The notes under the pieces were generated by a model. That model was not told where the DNA came from, did no database searches, and saw only the letters and a list, made by a program, of their open reading frames with translations. The position numbers and the translations under genes were made by a program. Of a stretch of DNA of 61,163 nt, positions 1 to 7,827 are shown piece after piece. Within the stretch, counting starts at the first letter, position 1; each line of letters opens with the position of its first letter. Source of the stretch: Prevotellaceae bacterium UBA4361 (lineage in GTDB: Bacteria > Bacteroidota > Bacteroidia > Bacteroidales > Bacteroidaceae); the NCBI GenBank assembly GCA_002393575.1, contig DGSN01000083.1, positions 1 through 61,163 of the forward strand. Reading direction: 5' to 3'.

Positions 1-2
1 TG

Positions 3-134
3 GGCGACAACATGAGAGTACACGCCGGACAACATCCTTCCGACGCACAGAACAACCTCTTCCCATTCGCTACCCGCGTACCCGCTTGCTTCTTCCGTCC
101 TTATGCTTGCATCGAAGTAGGTGCCTCGAAATAG
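3..134 (+). CDS. C-terminal end of an unidentified protein
   Basis: An open frame enters from the left edge in phase 3 and ends with TAG at 132-134. It gives 43 residues ending ACIEVGASK. The composition (HPSDAQNN, FPFATRVPA) looks like real coding sequence, and a strong hairpin terminator follows 40 bp later, as expected at a gene end. I do not recognise the family from this tail. The start and most of the gene lie outside the window. Confidence 0.6.
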   Translation, partial: GDNMRVHAGQHPSDAQNNLFPFATRVPACFFRPYACIEVGASK

Positions 135-170
135 AATGAAGAATCTTTTGAATGAAGAATGATGAATTTA

Positions 171-213
171 AAAAAAAGTGGATGTGTCCGTCGTGGCACA
201 TCCACTCTTTTTT
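171..213 (+). terminator. Rho-independent terminator, probably bidirectional
   Basis: A perfect 10-bp stem (AGTGGATGTG at 177-186, CACATCCACT at 197-206) has a 10-nt loop. A T run follows at 208-213 and an A run precedes at 171-177, so it could act on both strands. It lies just after the partial gene ending at 134. Confidence 0.85.
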
Positions 214-290
214 ATATACGGCAAATTAGTCACCAATATGCCATCAATTGCATCCAAAGAGGTTATATGCGAATTTGTTCGTGCAATTCG

Positions 291-640
291 TGGCTTAAAT
301 AAAACATCGCACTATCGTGCTTGATTCATCTGATTTTTCTGATGACCCCAAAAACATTTAAATCCTTTAAATCCAGGCGCAGCCGATGTTTTTATTTTCA
401 TCCGTGTCATCTGTGCCATCTGTGGTTTAAATAAAACATCGCACTATCGTGCTGGTTGTTCTGATTCATCTGATTTTTCTGAAGTCCAAATAATCCTTTT
501 AATCCTTTTAATCCAGGCGCAGCCGATGTTTTTTTATTTTCATCCGTGTCATCTGTTCCATCTGTGGTTTAATAAAAACATCGCACATTTGTGCTTGATT
601 CATCCGACTCATCTGAAGTCTAAGTAATCATCACAGAGAA
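291..640. repeat. Gap 214-751: dispersed short intergenic repeats (GCACnnnnGTGC type)
   Basis: This 540-bp gap has no credible gene. Three copies of a short motif lie near 304, 437 and 576: acatcGCAC, four bases, GTGCttgattcat. They are separated by phrases such as ccgtgtcatctgtg and aatccaggcgcagccg, which also recur. Further copies lie near 5195, 5746 and 5927. The small GCAC/GTGC palindrome could form a 4-bp hairpin. Function unknown. Confidence 0.6.
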
Positions 641-751
641 GAACAAAGGACACGCTTCGTACTCCACGTTAAACGATGTACCTTGTACCTTGTACTTTGT
701 ACTTTGTACTTAATACCATCTGTGTTTTTGACACCTCAAAAATCATTGTAA

Positions 752-2602
752 TCAGTTGTTTATCACGAGTACGAATCCGCCTCGTGGTTGGCAATCGATG
801 TTAGTTGGGAGGGGAGTGTTAGCAATCGATGTGCTGATGTGCCATTGGTCGGGAGAGTTGCCGCTGTCCTCAAACAAGTCGTAAGTCCATCCCTTGTTGC
901 CCACGATTTTGCTGAGAGGCAGAGGGATGGACTTGTCGCTGTCCGTTCCGTTGATGCCAGCCACATACCAAGTGTTGCCTTTGCGACGTGCCAGCACAGC
1001 GAACTCGCCTGGATAGCCCGACACGAAACGAGTTTCGTCCCAACTTGCTGGCAGATGACTCAGGAACGATTGCACCGCCTTCGGTTGTGCCAAAAAGCTC
1101 TCTGGCTTGTCGGCAAGATGTTGCAAACCACTCTCGAAGAGTACGGTGAGAGCCAGTTCGTGGGCATGGCTTGTGATGTGCGGATGCTGAGAGTTGCTGA
1201 AGGCACAAGGCGTGTAGTCCATCGGACCGATGACGTTGCGCGTGAACGGCAGGGTGGCATTGTGCTGGGCGGCACGTTTGGTGAATGTAGGCACGTTATT
1301 GTACCACTCAGCACCATACACACCCTCCGTCGATAGCAAGTTGGGGTAGGTGCGTTGCCATCCGCGAGGGATGGTGGCACCGTGGAAGTTGACCAACAAG
1401 TGGTGACGGGCAGCACTTTCCATCAAGTCGTGGCAATAGTCCATGTTCATCTGGTTGTCGCCAGAGAAGAAATCGATTTTCACTCCTGCCACACCGATAC
1501 GCTCGCACCAAGCAAACTCTTTCTCGCGGTCTTCTGCTTTGTTGAGGCGAAACTTAGGTCCTGGCGCACCATTCACCCAACCCACACTGGAGTTGTACCA
1601 AATGAGTGGTTTCACACCCTTCGCATGGGCATAATTCACGGCATCTTCAATGGTCTTGCCGTCTTTCATTTCGTCCCACTCCGCATCGATGAGCACGTAA
1701 GGCAAGCCGAGCGTAGCAGCCATATCCACATATTTCCCGATGATGTTGCAGTCGTTCGAACCGTGGTTGTATGCCCAATACACCCACGACACCACGCCTG
1801 GATGAATCCAATCCGTATCCGTCAGAGAGCAGGGGTCCGACACGTCAGTCACCAAGGTCGATTCCACCACGGTGGCAAGCGAACCAACAATCACCACGCG
1901 CCACGGCGTGTGCCATGCGCCTGTCGTGTGTCTCTCCTGCTCGTCGGGCACCACCCTGAAGACATCTCCCTGGCTGTAAAGGCACGATGCACTCTGTCCC
2001 CGTTCGATGTTCGCTTCAGTGATGAGGGCAAACAGTCCGTCCGCAGGTTCCGTCAGGGCAGGATAGCCCCAGCGTCCTTCTTCGCCAGCAGTGGTGGAGA
2101 GAGGGAAAAATCCCTCGTAGCTGTCAGTCCATCGCTGCATCCAGCGGCGTGTTCCCTCAGGGATGCGGTATGCCAATGCTTCTTCCTTCGCTGATGGTGG
2201 TGGCATGGTTCCCTCGTAGCGGAATGCCATGCCGTCGTTGTAGAGCCTCACAATCAGTGCTGTTCTCTCAGTCCCCAACGCCAGCGAATACTCATTGCCC
2301 TCGTTCATGCAATGGCTTCGTTTACCCGAAAGCATCGTGTAGTCCGCTTTCACGCGTTTCACAAACTTTGGTTTTCCCAGTTTCGTGCCGTTCATACCCC
2401 TTGCAGGCAAACGGAGTGCAGTCCGTCCCTCGTAGCCGAGCGTCAGTCCGTCATCCTGCATCGTCAGCACCAGTTTCCCGTTAGGCGATGCCGTCCGTCT
2501 GTGCGTCGATGCCATTTCATGCTCCCCTGCTTTCGTCTCGTTCGAAGTGAAAAACATGCTCATGCAGAGCAGTATAGCAGTCAAATAAACAACCTTGTTC
2601 AT
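752..2602 (-). CDS. GH97 family glycoside hydrolase, retaining type (probable alpha-galactosidase)
   Basis: A 616-residue secreted enzyme with a signal peptide of about 25 residues. The N-terminal beta-sandwich starts SPNGKL and is followed by a TIM barrel. The family signature is clear: VKIDFF with Asp377, then VNFHGA near 404, RTYPN near 417 and STEGV with Glu426. In the characterised family an Asp in this position is the nucleophile of the retaining GH97b branch (alpha-galactosidases), whereas the inverting SusB branch uses Glu. I therefore infer hydrolysis of alpha-linked galactose by retention. It stands alone, without SusC/SusD neighbours. The ATG is followed directly by MNKVVYLTAILL, a good signal peptide start. 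Confidence 0.9.
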   Translation of the reverse strand: MNKVVYLTAILLCMSMFFTSNETKAGEHEMASTHRRTASPNGKLVLTMQDDGLTLGYEGRTALRLPARGMNGTKLGKPKFVKRVKADYTMLSGKRSHCMNEGNEYSLALGTERTALIVRLYNDGMAFRYEGTMPPPSAKEEALAYRIPEGTRRWMQRWTDSYEGFFPLSTTAGEEGRWGYPALTEPADGLFALITEANIERGQSASCLYSQGDVFRVVPDEQERHTTGAWHTPWRVVIVGSLATVVESTLVTDVSDPCSLTDTDWIHPGVVSWVYWAYNHGSNDCNIIGKYVDMAATLGLPYVLIDAEWDEMKDGKTIEDAVNYAHAKGVKPLIWYNSSVGWVNGAPGPKFRLNKAEDREKEFAWCERIGVAGVKIDFFSGDNQMNMDYCHDLMESAARHHLLVNFHGATIPRGWQRTYPNLLSTEGVYGAEWYNNVPTFTKRAAQHNATLPFTRNVIGPMDYTPCAFSNSQHPHITSHAHELALTVLFESGLQHLADKPESFLAQPKAVQSFLSHLPASWDETRFVSGYPGEFAVLARRKGNTWYVAGINGTDSDKSIPLPLSKIVGNKGWTYDLFEDSGNSPDQWHISTSIANTPLPTNIDCQPRGGFVLVINN

Positions 2603-2643
2603 ATCTTGATTGAATGTTGAAAGTTTTTCTTATTTCACTTTCG

Positions 2644-2651
2644 CAAAGGTA
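2644..2651 (-). promoter_or_regulatory. Bacteroidetes -7 element for the GH97 gene
   Basis: The reverse strand reads TACCTTTG, matching TAnnTTTG, 42 bp upstream of the GH97 start. No clear TTTG is found at the usual 19-21 bp spacing, so only the -7 half is supported. Confidence 0.5.
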
Positions 2652-2810
2652 AGTAAAACAAACAAAAGCACATCAGCACCCTAACAATTTCATCATGTCC
2701 GTGCAAGGATTGGTCAGTTTCGTCCTATTGAGAGGAAATCCGTGAAGCGCTTTGGTAAGTTAATAATTAAAAGTTAAAAAGCTAATGAGTAGCCACTTCC
2801 CTAAAAACAA

Positions 2811-3808
2811 AAACATGAATTACCGCAAATTATCCGCGAATTATCATAAATTTATTTCTTTTTCTGCGAGACCTTAAACAGTAATTCACGAAAAATTCAC
2901 GGTCAATTCACGACCATTCGCGTTAAAACAAAAAACATGAATTACCGCAAATTATCCGCGAATTTTCATGAATTATTTTTTCTGTGAGTTCTTAAACAAT
3001 AATTCACGAAAAATTCATGGTAAATTCACGACCATTCGCGTTAAAATAAAAACATGAATTACCGCAAATTACCCGCGAATTATCATGAATTATTTTTTTT
3101 TCTACGTGATCTTAAACAATAATTTACGAAAAATTCACGGTCAATTCGTGACCATTCGCGTTAAAATAAAAACAAGAATTACCGCAAATTATCCGCGAAT
3201 TATCATAAATTTATTTCTTTTTCTACGTGACCTTAAAATAAAATTCACGAAAAATTCACGGTCAATTCGTGGCCATTCGCGTTAAAAAAAACATGAATTA
3301 CCGCAAATTATCCGCGAATTTTCATGAATTATTTTTTCTGCGAGTTCATAAACAATAATTCACGAAAAATTCACGGTAAATTCATGACCATTCGCGTTAA
3401 AACAAAAACATGAATTACCGCAAATTATCCGCGAATTTTCATGAATTTATTTCTTTTTCTACGTGACCTTAAAATTAAATTCACGAAAAATTTACGGTCA
3501 ATTTGTGACCATTCGCGTTAAAATAAAAACATGAATTGCCGCAAATTATCCGCGAATTTTCATGAATTATTTTTTTCTGCGAGTTCATAAACAAAAATTC
3601 ACGAAAAATTCACGGTCAATTCGTGGCCATTCGCGTTAAAAAAAACATGAATTACCGCAAATTATCCGTGTATTATCATGAATTTTTTTCTACGTGATCT
3701 TAAACAACAATTCACGAAAAATTCACGGTCAATTCACGGCCATTCGCGTTAAAATATAAACATGAATTACCGCAAATTATCCGCGAATTATCATGAATTT
3801 TTCTGTGT
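2811..3808. repeat. Tandem array of ~118-bp imperfect repeats
   Basis: Nine starts of the phrase catgaattaccgcaaat (with small variation) fall at about 2815, 2937, 3054, 3174, 3293, 3410, 3531, 3647 and 3762, a spacing of 115-122 bp. There are eight full units and a partial ninth. Each unit is itself an imperfect inverted repeat of the word CGTGAATT: the left arm reads ccgcgaattatcatgaatt, and the right arm, ending ccattcgcgtt, repeats the reverse complement of the word. The arms are separated by a T-rich centre. It fills the 1.2-kb gap 2603-3824 and stops just before the PagL-like gene. No credible protein is encoded. Confidence 0.9.
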
Positions 3809-3824
3809 TACTAAATTTTCCACT

Positions 3825-5102
3825 TTAAAACCTCAGCGGATAGCTGAGAGTCAGTTCCGTGTAGTCCGCTTTTGTCAGGTGCGCTTTCACCATGCAACCG
3901 ATGGAGAGGCCACCCAAGCGAGGAATCTCATACTTCAGACCGATGCGCTCGTAGTAAGGCTTCTCGATAATCTTCGCCTGATGCCCCATCTGCCGATGCA
4001 AGTAGAAACCGAGCGACAACGCCAACGAAAGGCGGTGGTAGAACACCTCGTGCTTGGCAGCGATGCCCATACTCCACGGGCTGTGCCTGTCCGTGTAGCC
4101 TTGAGCCGCGTCGAGACTCGCCACATGGTCCGCATAAGAACCATAGAACAAGTCGATGCCCACGCCCGAAGCCCACCTCCGAGCATACCTCCGCATCACG
4201 TCCATCTGCAACGAATACGCTGCATAGAGCTTGAAATCGTCCGTGCGATAGTCGGGACTCGACTGCGGAGTCTGGAACTGAGTCAACTGCCAGTCCTCCA
4301 ACGGCACCTTTGCGCCCACGCCCAACGAAAAGCCCAAGTACCAATACCGTTCAAACGGCTTTCCCCATGCCGACTGCTGAGACATCGACCTCTCCGACAC
4401 GCTTGCCCCATATCCAGGCGTGAACACAACGCCCACCATCGGACCCAACGAATTGCTCCCCTTGTTCGGACGGTTCAGCGCACCATTGCTGTGATGCTTG
4501 AACTCCACACCTGCCTTCACACCCCAACCGTGAGCAAAGCGATAAGTGGCATGAACACCAGCACCGAAGTAGATGAGCCAGCGCGAGCCAATCAACTCGT
4601 TGTCGATGGCATCCACCCGATTATATTTGTGATTCGTGTAGCCCACACCCACGCTCAGCGCATAATCCACTTCCCAATGCCGACGGCGAAGGAGAGGACG
4701 CTCAAACGAACCATACACCGACACCGTATTTCCCAAGTGAGAATCATACTCCACTTCCTGCGCCATTCCCCACACGGGTCTCGCATCCTTGTGCATCGTC
4801 ACCCCACCATAGTAATGATACGTCAGTCCAAGCGCAAACGTCGGGAAGCCATAGTCGCGTGCAAAGGCATCGCTGTCCTTCGGCTGCGTCAGATACCTCA
4901 ACTGTGCATCCACTGCCCATGCACCCTGTTTCTTCAGCCACATCCGCACGTATTCATCCGTTCGCAGCACCTTCGACGGGTTCACATCCAACTGCCACCC
5001 CCAATGCGCCACACTGTCGTTTCGCTCTGCAAACAGCGAAACGGCACACGCAAAACAGCACAAGCAAGCGATGGCACGAACAAATGATTTCACGGATAAC
5101 AC
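3825..5102 (-). CDS. PagL-like lipid A deacylase / acyloxyacyl hydrolase family outer-membrane protein
   Basis: A 425-residue protein with a cleavable signal peptide followed by beta-strand-rich sequence. HHSNGALNRPNKGSN at about 203-217 matches the PagL active-site region (HxSN with a following PN.GxN). PagL enzymes remove the 3-O acyl chain of lipid A in the outer membrane, and I infer the same here. The protein is much longer than classical PagL (about 170-190 residues), with extra barrel-like sequence on both sides. The start is GTG at 5100-5102. Another GTG three codons in is equally possible, and no ATG fits. It stands alone between two repeat-rich gaps. Confidence 0.75.
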   Translation of the reverse strand: MLSVKSFVRAIACLCCFACAVSLFAERNDSVAHWGWQLDVNPSKVLRTDEYVRMWLKKQGAWAVDAQLRYLTQPKDSDAFARDYGFPTFALGLTYHYYGGVTMHKDARPVWGMAQEVEYDSHLGNTVSVYGSFERPLLRRRHWEVDYALSVGVGYTNHKYNRVDAIDNELIGSRWLIYFGAGVHATYRFAHGWGVKAGVEFKHHSNGALNRPNKGSNSLGPMVGVVFTPGYGASVSERSMSQQSAWGKPFERYWYLGFSLGVGAKVPLEDWQLTQFQTPQSSPDYRTDDFKLYAAYSLQMDVMRRYARRWASGVGIDLFYGSYADHVASLDAAQGYTDRHSPWSMGIAAKHEVFYHRLSLALSLGFYLHRQMGHQAKIIEKPYYERIGLKYEIPRLGGLSIGCMVKAHLTKADYTELTLSYPLRF

Positions 5103-5397
5103 GGTATTTACACGGATTCAGACTACAAAATTACAAATCTATTCTGAACAATGAAGAATGTCAAACCAAAAAACTATGATTTCCAGATAAAAAACATCGC
5201 ACAGTTGTGCTTGATTCACCTGATTCATCTGATTATTCTGATGTCCAATTAATTATTTTAGTAATACTTTAAACCACGAATTACTCGATCCTTTAGCTCG
5301 GCGAAGCCAATTAAACGAATTTCTGATTTTAATTATATCGAATTTCTCTAATTAAAAAATGCTCGCATTTTTATTCGTGCAATTAGATTAAAATAAT

Positions 5398-5665
5398 TAA
5401 ACTTTCCCATCCCTTGAATAATTGTATCAGAAGACGCTGAAAGCGTCACCGCTCAGTAACCGAGGGTGCAAAGCACCCCCGGATAGCTGTGTGTCCGCTC
5501 AATCGACTCTGAAAGAGTCGCCCATCTGTGGCTGTTGGGGCACTCTTCCAGAGTGCATATAGACCGAATACACACCAACCGCAGGTCGTTCCGACCTACG
5601 GTTACTGAGCGATGACGCCTTCAGCGTCAGAGGGTTACACTATCCCAATATGATGGGAAAGTTTA
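5398..5665. mobile_element. MITE-like palindromic element, 268 bp
   Basis: The ends form a perfect 14-bp inverted repeat (taaactttcccatc at 5398-5411, gatgggaaagttta at 5652-5665). Just inside is a second inverted pair of about 30 bp with two mismatches: gacgctgaaagcgtc with ctcagtaaccg on the left, cggttactgag with gacgccttcagcgtc on the right. Between them lie further small palindromes: gggtgcaaagcaccc, gactctgaaagagtc, gcactcttccagagtgc and aggtcgttccgacct. No transposase is encoded. A non-autonomous foldback element is the best reading. AT-rich sequence flanks both sides, but a target duplication is not clear. Confidence 0.65.
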
Positions 5666-6094
5666 GTAAAATAATTTAAAAAAAATAATTCGTTTAATTA
5701 GCTTCGCCGAGCTAAAGGTTCGTGCAATTCGTGGCTTTATTACAACATCGCACTATCGTGCTTGATTCATCCGATTCATCTGATTATTCTGATGTCCAAG
5801 TAATCATCACAGAGAAGAACAAAGGACACACTTACCACTCCACGTTAAACGATGTACCTTGTACTTTGTTCCTTGTACTTAATACCATCCGTGTCATCTG
5901 TGTTATCTGTGGTTTAATTAAAAATACATCGCACAGTCGTGTTTGATTCATCTGATGTTCTAAAAATCATCATGGAGAAGAACAAAATACAAAGAACAAA
6001 GGACACGCTTAGCACTCCACGTTGAACGATGTACCTTGTACTTTGTTCTTTGTACTTAATACCATTTGTGTTATCTGAAGTGCGCGTGGGGATT

Positions 6095-6193
6095 AACTAT
6101 ACGTCCGAGGGCTCGTTGTTGTTCAGGCGAGGGCTCGTTTGAATCACAGCGAGGGCTCGTTTGAATCATGACGAGGGCTCGGCGATTCAGTGG
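6095..6193. repeat. Phased CGAGGGCTCG cluster, copy 1
   Basis: The decamer CGAGGGCTCG occurs at 6106, 6128, 6150 and 6172, an exact 22-bp period with 12-bp spacers such as tttgaatcacag. All four face the same way. The flanks aactatacgtc and gcgattcagtgg correspond to the ends of the other three copies. It lies about 170 bp upstream of the promoter at 6367. Confidence 0.9.
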
Positions 6194-6366
6194 AAACGAA
6201 AAGTTCCTTCAGTGAGCTCCTAAAGGTTCTTCAGGAGACCCCTTTCGTTGCCATCCGTGTTTCTGGAAATCATCGTAGTCCCTTCAGCGTTTTTTTATGG
6301 AATGGCGCATTCTGTTCAAAATCTGTTCAAGATTACATCTGATGAAGCATTTTTTTTGATGATTTT

Positions 6367-6397
6367 TTTGTGAAGAAAGCAATAATGACTATCTTTG
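6367..6397 (+). promoter_or_regulatory. Bacteroidetes-type promoter for the DUF4105 gene
   Basis: TTTG at 6367-6370 and TATCTTTG at 6390-6397 are separated by 19 bp, a full match to the Bacteroidetes sigma-ABfr consensus. Transcription would begin near 6404, leaving a leader of about 175 nt before the ATG at 6580. I see no riboswitch in that leader. Confidence 0.75.
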
Positions 6398-6579
6398 CAG
6401 ATTGAACAAGAAACAGGGCATCATCGATGCTTGAATGCTTAGTTGAATAATGTTTTAGGAACCGACGCGGCAGGAGGATTTCTATGCGTCTCGTGTAAGA
6501 ATCCGCTCTGAACAAACCTCTTCACTTTCAATAAGTATGTGAATTTTCACAATAAAATATGCTAAGAACAAACGAATAG

Positions 6580-7827
6580 ATGACAGAGAAAAGAGATTGT
6601 AGCGGAACAGGACTGGATAGATGGAATTTTCTCTTTTTGATGATTGTTTGTTTGATACTCCCCAAGAAGATATTAGCCGGCACAAGGAACGAAGCCTTCC
6701 AACTCTTGCCTGACAGTAGCAATTTCGTGACGGTGAGCATGTTGGTAACTTCTCCGACTGATAATCTCTATTCCGTTTTCGGTCATGCCACGCTCCGTTT
6801 GGAGTGTCCCATCCATCAGCTTGATTATGTGTTCACGTTCGAGAACGACCCTGATGTGAATCCTTTCATGACGGGAATTGCAGGAAAATCCACTTCTAAT
6901 TTTGTGGCAGTTCCAACCGAGGAATATCTGAACAATGTGAAGACGGAAGGCAGGGGAACACAACAATATGAGTTGGCGCTGACACTGCATGAGAAGCAGG
7001 ATTTGTGGCGACTGCTGGATGAAGACATGGTGCATGGAAGACGGCATCACTTCAATCTGCTAACGTCCAACTGCCTGAGTTCCTCGCTGGCAAAAGTGCG
7101 AGAGTGCTTGCACGATGAATACATTGACTGGGGCGAGCCTCAGTTTCCTCATACGCTCTGCAATGGCGACTATCTTCGTTACTCGATGAAGAATCATCCG
7201 TGGGTGGAATTCGTATTTGTGACGGTAGGAGGTCATGTGTATGACGAATACATTCAGGCTGATTTGCGTTTAACTCCCGAATTGGTTTTTCCGATGATGC
7301 AGCAGGCGCAGATTGTGAACCTGAAGACGGGTGAACGCCGTCCCATGCTGACGGGAAAGACGGAAACGCTCATCGAAGCGAAAGTGGTTCCCAAGCCATC
7401 TGTGATAACACCGATGTGGGCATTTGGAGTGCTGCTGGCTCTTGCTGTTCTGATAACGCTGGCAGAGCATCTCTGCAAACTCTCGCTTCTCCCTCGTGTC
7501 TTCGATGCCATCCTGTTGATGGGACAGACATTCTTGGGGCTGCTCTTGCTCTTCGTCACCTTCTATTCAGAGCTTTTCGGCAGTACATGGAACTGGTATC
7601 TGATTGTGTTCAATCCCATTCCCTTCCTGCTCTGGCTCTTTGGACGGAAGAAACGCTGGTACAAGCAAGTGTTTGGCATCTATGCCGTAGTGCTTTTGCT
7701 CTTCCTGCTTGCTACGCCGCTACTGCCCGTGCTCGATGTACCTCATCAACTCATCACGGCTACCATGCTTATACGTTGCGTGAATCAATATACTATTTTT
7801 AATAAACTCAAAATTTTAACAAAATGA
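6580..7827 (+). CDS. DUF4105 domain membrane protein
   Basis: A 415-residue protein. A hydrophobic N-terminal signal (residues 17-34) precedes a periplasmic domain with the DUF4105 pattern: SMLVTSPTDNLYSVFGHATL near 50-70, then TSNCLSS near 165. DUF4105 is related to the N-terminal domain of Lnb-type lipoprotein N-acyltransferases, with conserved His and Cys in those segments, but a reaction for this protein is inference only. The C-terminal 130 residues hold about four or five membrane segments. Its stop overlaps the next start (ATGA at 7824-7827), so the two genes are translationally coupled. The start has no alternative Met before the membrane segment. Confidence 0.8.
   Translation: MTEKRDCSGTGLDRWNFLFLMIVCLILPKKILAGTRNEAFQLLPDSSNFVTVSMLVTSPTDNLYSVFGHATLRLECPIHQLDYVFTFENDPDVNPFMTGIAGKSTSNFVAVPTEEYLNNVKTEGRGTQQYELALTLHEKQDLWRLLDEDMVHGRRHHFNLLTSNCLSSSLAKVRECLHDEYIDWGEPQFPHTLCNGDYLRYSMKNHPWVEFVFVTVGGHVYDEYIQADLRLTPELVFPMMQQAQIVNLKTGERRPMLTGKTETLIEAKVVPKPSVITPMWAFGVLLALAVLITLAEHLCKLSLLPRVFDAILLMGQTFLGLLLLFVTFYSELFGSTWNWYLIVFNPIPFLLWLFGRKKRWYKQVFGIYAVVLLLFLLATPLLPVLDVPHQLITATMLIRCVNQYTIFNKLKILTK

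Larger units (their letters stand above)
5103..6366. other. Long non-coding gap made of intergenic repeats
   Basis: This 1.48-kb gap (5103-6579) carries no credible gene. It holds copies of the GCACnnnnGTGC motif (near 5195, 5746, 5927), the phrase cttcgccgagctaaag in both orientations (near 5290 and 5702), a repeated tail resembling ttgtactttgttccttgtac (near 5850 and 6030), a MITE-like element (5398-5665) and the first phased decamer cluster (6095-6193). The promoter for the next gene begins at 6367. Confidence 0.6.

Noticed and set aside
2811..3808. The 118-bp array could be an iteron-type replication origin.
   Set aside because: No dnaA, rep gene or DnaA boxes are visible, and units are far longer than iterons. 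It is better described as a foldback repeat array.
3762..5087. Long forward-strand open frame opposite the PagL-like gene.
   Set aside because: Its translation is low-complexity, rich in His and Arg, and has no domain. The reverse strand encodes a protein with a signal peptide and a PagL active-site motif. Similar long shadows opposite hflX, M16, S41, CE8 and the kinase were rejected for the same reason.
5722..5946. Possible small gene (74 codons) in the repeat-rich gap.
   Set aside because: It translates dispersed intergenic repeats (GCACnnnnGTGC motif and flanks) and has no family resemblance.
6397..6579. Possible riboswitch or leader peptide in the long DUF4105 leader.
   Set aside because: I could not find a conserved fold or a convincing short coding frame. 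Only a 7-codon frame near 6428 is present.
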